Source: Linepithema humile
Taxonomy: Eukaryota > Arthropoda > Insecta > Hymenoptera > Formicidae
Assembly (NCBI RefSeq): GCF_040581485.1
Contig: NC_090134.1
Span: forward strand, 4,154,001 to 4,218,000
Length of the DNA: 64,000 nt
Direction of reading: 5' to 3'
Below are positions 1 through 12,000 of this stretch, in pieces; the first letter of the stretch is position 1; each line of letters starts with the position of its first letter. Made by a program: the position numbers and the translations under genes. A model generated the notes under the pieces. The model saw only the letters and a list, made by a program, of their open reading frames with translations, made no database searches and was not told where the DNA came from.

Positions 1-839
1 TAAGTTGGTATAGCGCAGTCATATGGAGGATGATCGACGGTTACTTCAAGGACCAGTTTCGCGTTTACTTGCAGGAGGAGTACCGCAGGTATCCGCGAAT
101 GAGAGCCGACGTTGAGAGCGTCGAGGCCGTCGATAAAGGATCCGCTCGGAGCGATTTGCCGGCCGAGTCGAGTCTCAGCCGCAGCATCACGGAGTCTTCT
201 GATCCCGACGCGGTGTGCCCGGTCGACATCGCAGACACCTGTCAGCGAACAGCCGCTTCGAACGGGAAGCCGAAGGAAGCTGTGGCAGGTGGCACCAGTG
301 AAAACGCGGTCGCCGTCGGCGCCGGTTCCACCGATAAAAATGCATTCCCGGAGAGCGCGGCACAGTCGGCGCTGGAAAGTAGGAAGCTGCCGAGCAGTAG
401 CGACACGCATGATGAAGAACGGCGACCGGGTGTCATCCATCAAGAGCGAGCGATCGGGGGAAGCGACAGCGTCCTTGCGTCCTCTCCGCGTCGTTCTGAA
501 AAACCGCGACGTCGCCTCGGCAAAAGAGGACTATCGGGCGTCTCGAAGGAGGCTCCGAGGGACACATCGCGAGAAAAATCGAGAAAACGAAGAGTGAACA
601 CGATCGTCCTGACGGACGCCGATTTTGTCGGTGCGAGGATCGATAGTGACGATGACTTTTCGGAATTCGAAGAGGAAGGAGGAGGTCAGAAAGTCCTCAA
701 GGAAGGAATTCTCATCTCGCAGTTGCCGTTTAAGCCCAAGGCGGACATTGGCGACTTAGATAGAGTTACTGCGGAAGAGTTTTGTCCTCTGACCTTGGAG
801 GATGAGGTTTCCTGCGGGGAAACCACCACGTGGCCGTGA
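1..839 (+). CDS. 3' terminal exon of an unrecognised gene (partial)
   Basis: The reading frame is open from the left edge to a TGA at 837-839, so the protein begins outside the window. The first methionine in frame is at 30, but codons upstream stay open (SWYSAVIWRMIDGYFKDQF), so 30 need not be the start. A possible splice acceptor (AG at 17-18) could instead open the exon at 19. The first 30 or so residues are aromatic and amphipathic, like the end of a folded domain. The rest is rich in Ser, Glu, Asp, Arg and Lys and is probably disordered. It has a basic stretch (RRRLGKRG and EKSRKRR), then an acidic one (DSDDDFSEFEEEGGG), and a more conserved-looking tail (ISQLPFKPKADIGDLDR). Coding is supported by the length of the open frame, GC content above the AT-rich 3' flank, and poly(A) signals downstream. 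I do not recognise the family and assign no function. Confidence 0.7.
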   Translation, partial: SWYSAVIWRMIDGYFKDQFRVYLQEEYRRYPRMRADVESVEAVDKGSARSDLPAESSLSRSITESSDPDAVCPVDIADTCQRTAASNGKPKEAVAGGTSENAVAVGAGSTDKNAFPESAAQSALESRKLPSSSDTHDEERRPGVIHQERAIGGSDSVLASSPRRSEKPRRRLGKRGLSGVSKEAPRDTSREKSRKRRVNTIVLTDADFVGARIDSDDDFSEFEEEGGGQKVLKEGILISQLPFKPKADIGDLDRVTAEEFCPLTLEDEVSCGETTTWP

Positions 840-978
840 CTGCGCTTCATGCACGACGTCACCGTGGAATCGAAAGTGTTAAAGCGCATTGAAAAAAAAA
901 GTTATGCCTTAACAGCGGGATCTCGTAGGGCTTAGGGACATGCTGAGAAAGTTGATGCGGAGGACTGCTTATTGTTAG

Positions 979-1274
979 AATAAATCTGTCTAGTCAGTTT
1001 TGTGAGTTTTATCAGGGACAATAATGGTAGGCGCAGTGTGAAGAGTTTTTAACTTTTTCATGTTTCAATTCATGTATGTTGCAATTCATTCGATCGGATA
1101 GCGTGGGATAATGATACGATATAATCTCGTAGTTTCAATAAATTAATACATTGCTGTGTCTTTGTATTAAGTAGATTATGCCTTTATTAGATATAATTGT
1201 TGTTTGTATCAACATTTTCTTTTTTCAAGACAAGTTTCTTGTGTTATTAGAAATTTAGTCTATGCTATAATAAA
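979..1274 (+). terminator. Poly(A) signals of the gene ending at 839
   Basis: AATAAA hexamers occur at 979-984, 1137-1142 and 1269-1274, the first 140 bases after the TGA at 837-839. Base composition drops sharply to AT-rich here, as expected of a 3' untranslated region. Which hexamer is used cannot be told from sequence. Confidence 0.5.
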
Positions 1275-4230
1275 TCTTCTTGCATTTCTTCTTTCACCTC
1301 TAAATACAGTGATTTATTAAGGAGAAAATTATCGCTGCAGTCAGAGGTGAGTTTTCGCTGCCTAAGGGAAGAATGTTTCGAATCTAGGACAGACGTAAGT
1401 TCCAATGGCTCGAATAGGGTCACCAAATAGGCGCTTCTGTCCTTTAACCTTGCGAGAAGAGGCTGTACAAGGAGAAACTATCGAATGACCGTGAGAAGTC
1501 AGAGAAATCGCGATGTACGATGCCGTTGGTTCAACGGAAAAGTCGAAATGCGCGTGAAATTGCGTGACTCTCCACGTATTTCACCGTAATATGGTGAAGG
1601 ATAAAACTAAAAATTGATATGTAAATGCCGTAATATGAACGATGTTGTCGCATTACGTAAAGATAGATGTAACAAGCGTATCGAGTGCGTTTGGTGCTAA
1701 ATGACACGTGTAGTAGAGGTTTTGCGAGTGGAATCTCGAGGAAGAGATAAAGTCCAAGTATTTTAAGCATCTTCTTAACAAGATGCTTACCGTCTCGCTT
1801 ATTAGATGATAAAACTCACGAAGAAATAATAATAGAGCAAACGCGCTGTGATTTTGCGCATTGCACACGAGAATAGAACTGATTAAAAGTGTTTTTAACG
1901 AGCATAAGGTATAATTATACGCTCATTTTCTGAAAAATAGAGAGAACGGCATACCTTCATAGCAAGTAAACGAGAGAAATGAATTTTTTTCTTTGTGGAT
2001 TAAAATTAACAATAGTGTTTACGTTACGCTACGCCTCTTTGTGTTGTTGATGATTTATCAGCGGATATGCCATCCAACGGTCCATGCAAATCAAGTATTC
2101 CACTAATGTGGTCAGACGTTAATGCAAACGCATTAAGAAAATTTATTCATTGTATTGAATCGTAGTAGAAGTTGATCAAGGTCGTTTTTAAATAACTGTA
2201 TCTTTTAATTTGCATTTATACAGCTCTTAAACAAATCTTTTTGTTCTTGACATCATTTCGGAAAATTCTGTATAAATTCTTTTTAGCTTTGCATTATAAA
2301 TGCAATTTAAATTAAATTTTTTTTTAGACGTTTTAATGCTATGTAAAAAAATATCTGATAATAATAATTTAATATCTTATTTTTATAAAATAAAATAATA
2401 TGAAATTAACTTATTAAACAATATTGAGATTAGTTATCGGTTATAATCTGTAGAACTGACACAGTATGTTGAAATAATCTTCAGTAGCAAAATATAGAGT
2501 TAGGCACAAACTGTGCTGGAGAAATTATGACAGCCAAAAGGTAAATAACACTTTGAAAGGTTTGTTGAAGGAGGTTTTAGTGTCATTAACACAATATAGT
2601 TGTGTCATGTTAAGTTGTCCGCATTATTCGTACAGGTATTATTCGCACATTTAAAATACCAGATATTGACGCTTTTTATTACTTCGAAGACGTTTTGCCA
2701 ATTGGCTGTGTAAATCGAAGCACTTTACATTTGCTATGCACGCAGTATCGATTGCATTGAAAAGCAGTGACGTCTGTGAATATGCGCGAAGAATACTAAC
2801 TATGCGCTTTTGAAGTGCGAATAACATTATTATGAGATCATAGCTTAGCATAACATTAATCCGTTTGTTTTATTAAATTCAAATAAGACATCTTTGAATT
2901 ATTATTATCGAAATGAATTACATGAATTTTATACCAACTAAAGTTTACATAAACAAACAGCAACCACATTAAAAATGAAATTTAGAAATCAATTATAACG
3001 TAATGTCGCTGGAACGCAAATACCTTAAAATAGCAACGACCTTACGAAGAACAATGCGTCTGTTCACTTTCGATTATTCACAACATTTGAAGCGTATCTA
3101 ATGCAGAAGAGCGAATGATTTCACTTGTAAACGACATCATATTATGTTATTACAATTATGCAGTATAAGAGAAATCTTGATACGACGTATTTTGTATACA
3201 TCTCTACATCGTAATAGATATAATAGCTCGCGGAAAAGCAATTCTAAGCAAGATTAGATTAGATTAGATTAGATGCATTAGGTTTTGATTGTTCGTATTT
3301 TATCCCGAGATTTACGCAATTAAAGTAGTAATTAAATAACAGAGATCTCTAACTATCTAGTACGTTAAATCGAATTGGAATGCTAGATCAAACTTTAATT
3401 ATTTCCTTCATTGTATAATTCTTCGATTGCGCAACGGAGTAAGTACGGGCATTTATACTGCTTCTAATTTCATTTACGTGTCGTCGCGCGTTCTAATGCG
3501 AGCCGCGATATGCAGGTCGATGATCGAAGTTCTAGCGGATCCGAGCAACACGCTCGGTATGTGGCGCTCGATGTGCTCGACGGGATTTCTTATCCGGAGC
3601 GTGTGTCGCGGACAGGAGAATGCGAACCGAAGAAGAGCATGCGTAATATTATACAATCGCGTTTTGGACTCAACTCTCGCGATTAACCGGTCGCGTTTTA
3701 TCATGAATTCAGCTGCGATCTTTACGGCGGAAATATGCGCGAATATAATCGAAGTCGTGAGTCACAAAAATGTCAGCGGGGCAGTGGCCGTTTATTAAAG
3801 CGTTTGTCGGGTATCGTTCCAGAAAGAGTGCCACAAAAAATGCCTTTTATTTTTTGCGCGCCGTAACGACGCGACATTTCCTCGCGTACACCGCAAGATG
3901 CGCAAAGAACTGTTGTTGAAGAGAACGGCCGCGGCCGCACAAGGTAATTTCCGTCGTAATTGAGAAAATACACCGGCAATGGCCTCGTTACGATAGTCGT
4001 CGATTTCTCGTAACGACTTCCCGCGCGTATGCTCCGATTTGGAAGCTACGCTTTTTTATTCACTTTTCTCGCGCGTCGCGCAGAATAATAATGCGGACGA
4101 TAGTGCGTAAATCTTGATCTACTTCCGGGGAATGCTAGCGATCGAGGAAGATACAAATGAGTTAGATTTATGAATCGCTCAACTTAGATGTGACGTATAC
4201 GTTATATTTGTCTCGAGGATAAGGAATGAC

Positions 4231-4233
<3 letters not shown>

Positions 4234-4269
<36 letters not shown>
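4234..4269. repeat. TC dinucleotide microsatellite
   Basis: A nearly pure run of TC units with one interruption (CTTTCTC near 4260). It lies in intergenic DNA and no gene depends on it. Confidence 0.9.
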
Positions 4270-6850
4270 TATCACTTCAATAATATTAGAAATTTATTAT
4301 CTTACTTGTTAACACATACTGATGTGTTAATTGTCTGCAGCTTGGTTGCTCGTATTTTTATACTGCTTTCACGCCAATTAACTCAGATTATTTTTGGAGG
4401 ACTAATTTTTTTCATGTATAAAGAATTTCTACATTCTACTTTGCAAAAGGAAATTTTTATTTTAATAACATATGAGAAAATACTCACTTTTCATGCAAAT
4501 AATATATGTATATGAGACACGATTTCCTCTAAACAATCACGCATAAATAAACTTTCGTTTACGCTGAAGAGTTCAGCCATGATGACACTACTTTCTCAGC
4601 TTGACAGCGGATCAATGTTAGCGAAAAGAAAGTAGTCCGGAATCCTCAATTTTTCTGTCCAATCTTTTCGTTTTCAAGCTTTGTGATGGTTAGCAAGAAG
4701 GTACGGACTTTCGGAGCAATTAGGGAGACACGCAAATGGACCGTAAAATGCACGCCTCAAATTCAATCGACTCCAGAGAAAATTTAGTTTCACTTTTGCA
4801 TCTTGCTCTTCTCCTTCGCGTGCCGCGCGTCTTGCTTCGTGATAAGTTTTCTAATAAAGATTATCAAATACATTAGTTACAGTCGCCAGCACTTAATTTA
4901 AGTCTAATTGGATCTCGCGGGAGAATCGCGTGTGATTTGGGGTGTGACGCGATGTGCACCTGAAAATTACGTTAAGCCTACAGCTTGCGTTTCACTCTGT
5001 TTAAACTATATAAAATAAATGCCGACGATTAAAACTGTGCGGGATTAATTTTATATGACGAGTGCGATGTAGTGTTTTCTGACGCTTTTAAAGTAATAGA
5101 TAGATATGTATTCAGGAAATGACACCTGCAATGTGTTTGTCTTCTAAATCGGTCTCTCATTAAAGTTACGTAATTTGCTGCGTGCTTTTAAGTATGTAAT
5201 TTCAATGAACAGGAATCTTCATCATGCAACGTTGTTCAGGATATAATACAGTAGTTATATAGCTTTAGAATCGCTCGTAACTGCATTTTATTACGTGATT
5301 ATATCGCTATCTTGATAAAAATATAGAAATATCGGATATTGTAAAATTTTTATGGATACTCCTCTTTGTTATTTAATTGCATTTTATTTTTATTTCTATA
5401 ATATTGCCTTATTTATTTTTTAGCTTTTTACAAAAATGTGAGACAGTATAACGTTCTCGTTTTTCTTGCTCGATAGGAAAATCAATTGTCTTTATTATTT
5501 CGGCAGGAAAATCAATTGTATCACTCGGTTGTAACTTTTTTTTATATCGATGATTCACGTCCGCATAGTGTCACGACTTTTGTTTATGTCCAAATTGAAT
5601 AGCTGATGGCAACAGTATCTTTTCGAGGCACGTGCGCGCCCAAACGTAGCGGTCAACAATGGGGTTACGAGATATCAGGTAAAGATTGCCACGAGATCGT
5701 GCCAGGGTCTTAGCAGATCGTTCGAAACTTTCGCTTTGAAATCGCGCGTGATCTTTGGCGTCATCAGCGAGCAAAGGCAACGTCGTTACGTGCCGTAATT
5801 CGAGATGCGCCGGAAAGACACGTATCTGCAAACGTATTCATTTTCTTCCGCGATTTGCCACGCACAAACACCGGCAGTTCCTCCTGCGCAGTAGGTGGTT
5901 AGGTAAGTGAACGACCTTAAGACAACGGTAATTGTACGTGAATTTTTCAAAGCACGTACAACAACGGTGCGTTACGACACGCTAAGGTCGCTGCATGCCG
6001 AAACTGCTCCATTTACGTCGCCCCCGGATTCGTCGCGCAGATTTATGCACTTGTGTGAATATAAACGAAACGGTCTGCAGATAAACAAACTCGCAGATCA
6101 CTGCGTTACAGAAGAATGTTACAAAAATAATTGAGAAAATTGAATTCAAGTTTTCACTGCATAGTCATTAAAATAAGAATATGTGGATTAGCCTGATAGA
6201 ATATTTGCTTTCACCATAACGGAATTCTGACGCTTAAACCTATTACAGATTATTTATGTTGAAGATTTAAATGTTAAAATAGATAATATTAAATAGAAAA
6301 TTGATTGGAAAATATGTGCGAACAATTTTGAAAAAAATTTTCTATTAGTTTCAATGTTAGTTTGTTTTTCTCTCAATGCTATTCGAAAGTAGGAAAACGA
6401 TTTGATATCATTGAACTCATTTCGATGAACGCCAAGTTAATGACTATCATACATACACATGAATACATCCACACAAATAAAAGATAACAGTAACATTCTT
6501 AAATAAATCAACGTAAAGATCGATAAATGAAGCTCGTAAATTTCATAAGAACGATATTAATTAATTCGGCGTGTTCACTCGCGGACAAACTTGTTCCGTG
6601 TTTTTCGTAATCGCCATCGAGATTGTCGATTTTGAAAGTCAGCAACCGGCCGTCACACGAAATCGCTCATATTCCTAGCAGACAGAAATGGGAGCTCGAA
6701 ACTCTAGCCAGGGACCTGTTGCAGATGATCCTACGACCAGAAATATGCCGGGACCCTCGAGAAGCACATTCCAAAGAAGGGTCGAGGGGAGAAGACGGGA
6801 ATAGCGAGATTGAGATGGGAAAAAAAGGAGAGTACTACATTATAATTCAG

Positions 6851-6874
6851 TATATATATATATATATATATATA
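6851..6874. repeat. TA dinucleotide microsatellite
   Basis: Twelve uninterrupted TA units in intergenic DNA. A similar TA run lies at about 30696-30720. Confidence 0.9.
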
Positions 6875-9093
6875 CAAGTCTCTTAACGAAGCCAGTAGTC
6901 ACATGCATTGATATACAGTATCATAATAATATGTTGTTTATATTATAATAATCACTCACAAGATAATTGAAAAGAAATATAAGATAAAGCGAGGCAAAAA
7001 CAGGAACTCATTAACATCCGCTGCGAAATTATCAATGAGAACGCAAGATAACGAATTAATTTTAATGACAGAGAGGACAAACAATTTTTACGATATACAG
7101 AGAAGAAAATAAGAAGAATCGAGAAGGCAGAATAGAAACTCGTCGAGGACTGACGCAGCAACAAGTCTTGCAGAATTAGCATTCAGACCAGCTCGAAGAT
7201 AGGTTCGAGAAAAAAATTCACAGAACGACGGCGAGAGTGAAATGGATGAGAACACGAGACGAAGAAGGGTCCGGAAGAGCAGAAGGACGGAATGCAGATG
7301 AAGAAGATGCACTGGCACGTATCCCGATCGTTCAAAGTATCCTTCGGCTCCTTTCGGTTGGAATGGACCCGGATGCCCTTCGCGCTGCTCTTTCGGAGGG
7401 CCGCGTATTGTCCGCGTCGGCGTGCGGCGCGGGGGGGCTCCGGAGAAGCGATAGAGCGAGGGCAGGGGATGGGTACATCGGAGGGGGAGGGGGGAGCTAC
7501 GGCAGGGCACCCAACTTAACCTTCGAGCAAACGGTCAAAACGCAATCAAATCGGAGTCCACTCACCTCGAGTCGCTCGTTCGTGCCGCTCTCCAACGACG
7601 CCTCCCGCGTCATTCACCGTCGCGACGGTCGCTTGTGGCCACCCCCGCAAAGAAAGCACCACTGATGGTAACACAACAATAAAATACCACACGTTGCACA
7701 CACGTCAAAGCGTTTGTACACGCACAATGTTGGCGCGCCGCATCGTCCTGCGATCGTTTAAAAAGTAATCCTCGGCGCGGGCGCAACACCGAACTCGCAG
7801 CTCAGATTCTACGGTCCCATCTGAGCCATCACTGCGTCGTCGCCTGTTCCTTGTTCAGGATTACACTCCGCCGTGTCGGACGAGATCGCTCACACATGTG
7901 CAACGATCGTCGTGGATAAGACGCGAAAAATGCGATGCCGCGAGGATCGCGCGCTCCGCTCCGAAGCGGCAGGTAAGTGTGACAAACGCCGACAGACCGA
8001 CGTGTTGCCGTTTGACCTGCCTGCGAACTGACCAATCGCTGCGCAGGTGGTACCCCGCTGGTGGCAGGAGCAGGGAAAAAGACACGAGGGGCCTAACCAC
8101 CTGCGGCGCGACCTGCTGGGGCCTGGTGCAAAATGCTCCGTAGATCAGGCCCCGGTTCTCTCACGCTCTGCTGATGCTGTTCGGTCGTTGGTAACGCAGC
8201 ACCATTCGGTCGTGAACGACGGATGGTGGGTTGTTCGGCGTTCCGGAACGTTATCATGGAATGAATAGAGCGTCCGTTCACAAAGACGAACTGAAACACA
8301 ACTGAAACACTCGACAAAGGTTCCACCGTTATCAGCTGCTGATAATTTGCTTGATTAATTTATTACGCTAATTATACTACAATGACATGCACGAGGCGAA
8401 GAAAATTAGCGCCTCAAATTTGTCATTCAAAAGAATGCGGAATATCTCTCGTGTTTCTCCAATCTAGATTAAAGATTATGTTTATTTACATCATATTTTA
8501 AGTAAAAAAATATATTATGATTGTATTAAACGTGCTACAAAATATTATTTTAATGAATAAGAGATGGAATATGAATATGATTACATTTTTTCAATTTCTC
8601 AATGATCAATAATTCTTGGAAAGATTTCTCGCGTTATAAGCATTATGATGCTCATGCATAATAATACAGCATTGATTATATTATCAGCAATATTTCTTAC
8701 TAGATCACGCGTTACGTTTTCGCGATAAAGTCTGGAAAAAAACGATAGACACATGTGAAATTCCTTATCGTGATGAAGCAATGAAATTCGATATCGTTCG
8801 GTGATGCGTCAATGTGGGGAAAATATTACGTGGCGGGCCTCGCGTACGGTGCTTCAAGGCTGACCCGGCACATAGGTACTTATTGTATCAAGTCTCGTTA
8901 ACGGAGATGTTCATTCACTCGCATCGACCAGATGACCAGTATGGCTCGCGTAACTCGCCGCCGCCGCTGCGTCTCACTCGTGTCGCGCGATTGCAAAAGT
9001 GGCCGGATACAGCGGCGAATGCGATTTAGGTGATATGTGTCTGAAGCATCAATCTTGCATTATGGAAAAACAATCGATGTTCGATTGACAACG

Positions 9094-12000
9094 ATGGCGG
9101 CGCTGGTTCGTCTAAAACGTGGTAGCGTCCAGCTCAGACACGCGGCACTCGAAGTCAAAGGTACGTGTGTCCTCAATCGACTTCCTTCAATAACGTTCCT
9201 CGGAATTCTCTAGGCGCATATTATTACCGCACGATCTCGAGATAATTAATGAATGATTTGCGCGACGCCTTACATCCGTTCAGATTTAAAGAATATCAAT
9301 AACTTAATGATTATTCATAGTGTCAATTTATTTTAAGTATCGTGAAATTATTGAATGATAATTTTACAGCCATAGATTTTTTTATTTAATGTAAAATCGA
9401 TTTTTGCATAGTCGATCTCGAGAAATCTCGAGATTAAAATTATATTTGGTGTTATTATTTGCAGTTAGTATTTATCTGTAATTTGTAAAAAATTAGTATT
9501 ACATTCAATGAGATATATTGAGATGCATGACGAATTTTCCGGTTTACACTACTCAAAGAATTAATAGTATCGCGCATTCATTGTCTTGTCGAAAAGCTAT
9601 TTGCGTTATATTATCACTGAGCCAAAGTCGAGGTCACCTGTAACATATTCGGAGTAGTGGAGAGATAGTGCGCAAAGAATCAAACATTGGGAGTGATAAG
9701 AGCGAGATGTCGTGGTCGGTCGCATTATTTTTGAGTTCTGTGAGATGGCAGACTTCGTCAAGAGAGGTAGCGTGCAGTTCGTTAAACGTGGCAGTTGTCA
9801 ACTAAAGCTCGCTGCGCAAGAGGTTCGAGGTTCGTCTATTTTAATCACTGAAACTAATTTTCCTTTTTTATTGCGTCACATCTAATTTTATTTAACGCTG
9901 TCACGCTACCACATTTAAAATAACTTTATCAATATTATTTATTTATTTGTAATAATTTACTTAGTGTAGCATAATCACAATCAAAATTTTTCCACTTAAA
10001 AAATCTTATAAGAGGAAAATTTTACATATTTGTACATTGCATATTTTTGCAAATTATTCTTTTTATACTTACGTTAAAATTAATACGCAAAAACCATCGT
10101 GTCAGTCGTTTGAGTAAGTTATCAAAATCAAACATGTCGTGCACTGTGTTTGGAAATCACGATAATGAATGTACACACATAAAATATTTTTTTGCTACTT
10201 ATATTCTATCTATCGAGAATAACGTCATTGAAAATTATTGATTTAATTAGTAAAATATTTATTATTATATAATAATTTTTTATTTATTTTTGTCAATAAC
10301 TTGACAATAAAAAATTGCTTGACAGTAAAAAAATTACGTAATAACTTTTATGAACATTCAACAATTTTCATTAGCATTTTAACGATAGTAAGATTATTAC
10401 TCTATGTTTTATCGATTTTTACCAGTGATTTGTTTGAAACGCAAGTAGCAGCATAATTATCATGAGATATCACGCAATTATATTGTTACTTATTAGCGGC
10501 TGTTCGAGCGCGACACATCGTCGCCGCGCTGGTCGCAGTTGGATTTGCGCTCTGTGGCGCAGTCGAAGTTAGCTCTTCCGTTGCATTACTGGCAAATCAA
10601 AAAGATAATCATGCCATCATCGATACTTCTTGGCACTGTGATATGCTGGTCAATATCACCAGTCGTAATCGCACCGAGGACTTTGAGATTATATTTATGG
10701 AGGTACTAAATATATTCTGATGTCATTTAGCATTACATATGCATTCTTTCTATTTTAACTTATCTAACATTTTATTTGCAAACGCAAATATAAATGACAC
10801 AGAATTAGCTTTAAATATAATTATTTTACTTTCGCTTTAATTGTTGAATTTGTTAAACAATTTTAAGAAAGGAAATGTATATCTTTTTATAAACTAGTTT
10901 TTTAAACTTGTCTTTAAGATTTTTCGAGAAATATTGCACGAAATGTGAGGAATATTTATTATTCATGTTATGAACGACAGCTGCCGCAGGAGGAACGAGC
11001 GGAATCGATTATGCGCGAGGCCTTTTTATGGGGACAGGTTGCCGGGCCGATCCTGGGAGGTTGCCTGGTGTGGGGTCGATCCGGGCCCTCCATGGTGTTC
11101 TCACGAGCGGTTCTTAGCGCGTGTTTAGCGTCTCTATTAGTACCCGCAGCCTGGCGCGGACCGTCGCACGTTGCGCTTCGCTTGTTTCAAGGATTATGCA
11201 CCGTAAGTCGGCGCGCAGATTTTTTATTGCCGCCGCCTCTAAACACTTCGCAATGCGAGCTCGATTTTGCGTAGCGCTGTAAAAACACAGCGTCGCGTTA
11301 ACGACGCACACAAAAGCTTCGCGTGAAAATGCTGAGGATTATTGCGACATCCTCTTTTTGTAGGGCGCGACCATGCCTGCTGCTCACATGTTCGCTATGA
11401 CCTGGTTTAAGAGCAACCATAGAAGCTGGTACTTCAGTTGTTACGCAGGTATGTTGCTGGTTGCGAATATGGCTGTTTAAACAAGAATGCAAGACGGGAA
11501 CAATATACTTATTTCAATATTGTTCTATACGATAGTTGTACTTGGGAAAAAACCATATAATTTCTAAGATACATTTTGAAGCATTTTATCGGACGCTTTT
11601 AGCTGCTACAACTGGTCCAAGTTAATTGACTAATTTTCATACTTTAAGCTGTCAGCGTTGGTTATTGCCTCACCGGATGGCTGGGCACCGCTGTGGTACG
11701 AACATTCGGTCGCGATTCTTTGTGTTACGGTCTGGTTCTTTTGGCGCTATGTTGGTACTTCGCATTCGGTCGATTCGTCAAGGATACGCCGAAGTCCTAT
11801 CAACACGACACAACCGTAAGCGACGCTTCCGAATTGCTTAGCTAGCGCTTGTCAGGAGTCTGTCGATCTTGAATATGCTAATTGGCTGATAAGAAATTAC
11901 TAGGATAATTGAATGTTTTTCTGTGTAGATTCGAGGAATTTTCCGTATGTTAATTAGCATCTACGACACATTATGACAACTGTAATGTTGACTTGGAATT

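Larger units (their letters stand above)
1275..9093. other. Intergenic region, no supported gene
   Basis: This is mostly AT-rich DNA without a convincing exon. It holds short microsatellites: a GATTA-type run near 3252-3275, a TC run at 4234-4269 and a TA run at 6851-6874. A GC- and CpG-rich block at about 7200-8300 has open frames on both strands and one good splice-donor-like site on the minus strand (GTGAG read leftwards from 7564). It may be a promoter or untranslated first exon of a gene I cannot trace. The short open frames at 3427-3798 and 5571-6134 have no splice sites or recognisable content. Confidence 0.5.

Noticed and set aside
3252..3275. GATTA-type repeat resembling the insect telomere repeat TTAGG
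   Set aside because: The unit is TTAGA, only about four or five copies long, and interstitial; an ordinary microsatellite.
3427..3798. Plus-strand frame of about 123 codons
   Set aside because: It starts at TTG rather than ATG, has no recognisable motif, no acceptor or poly(A) context, and a competing frame on the other strand.
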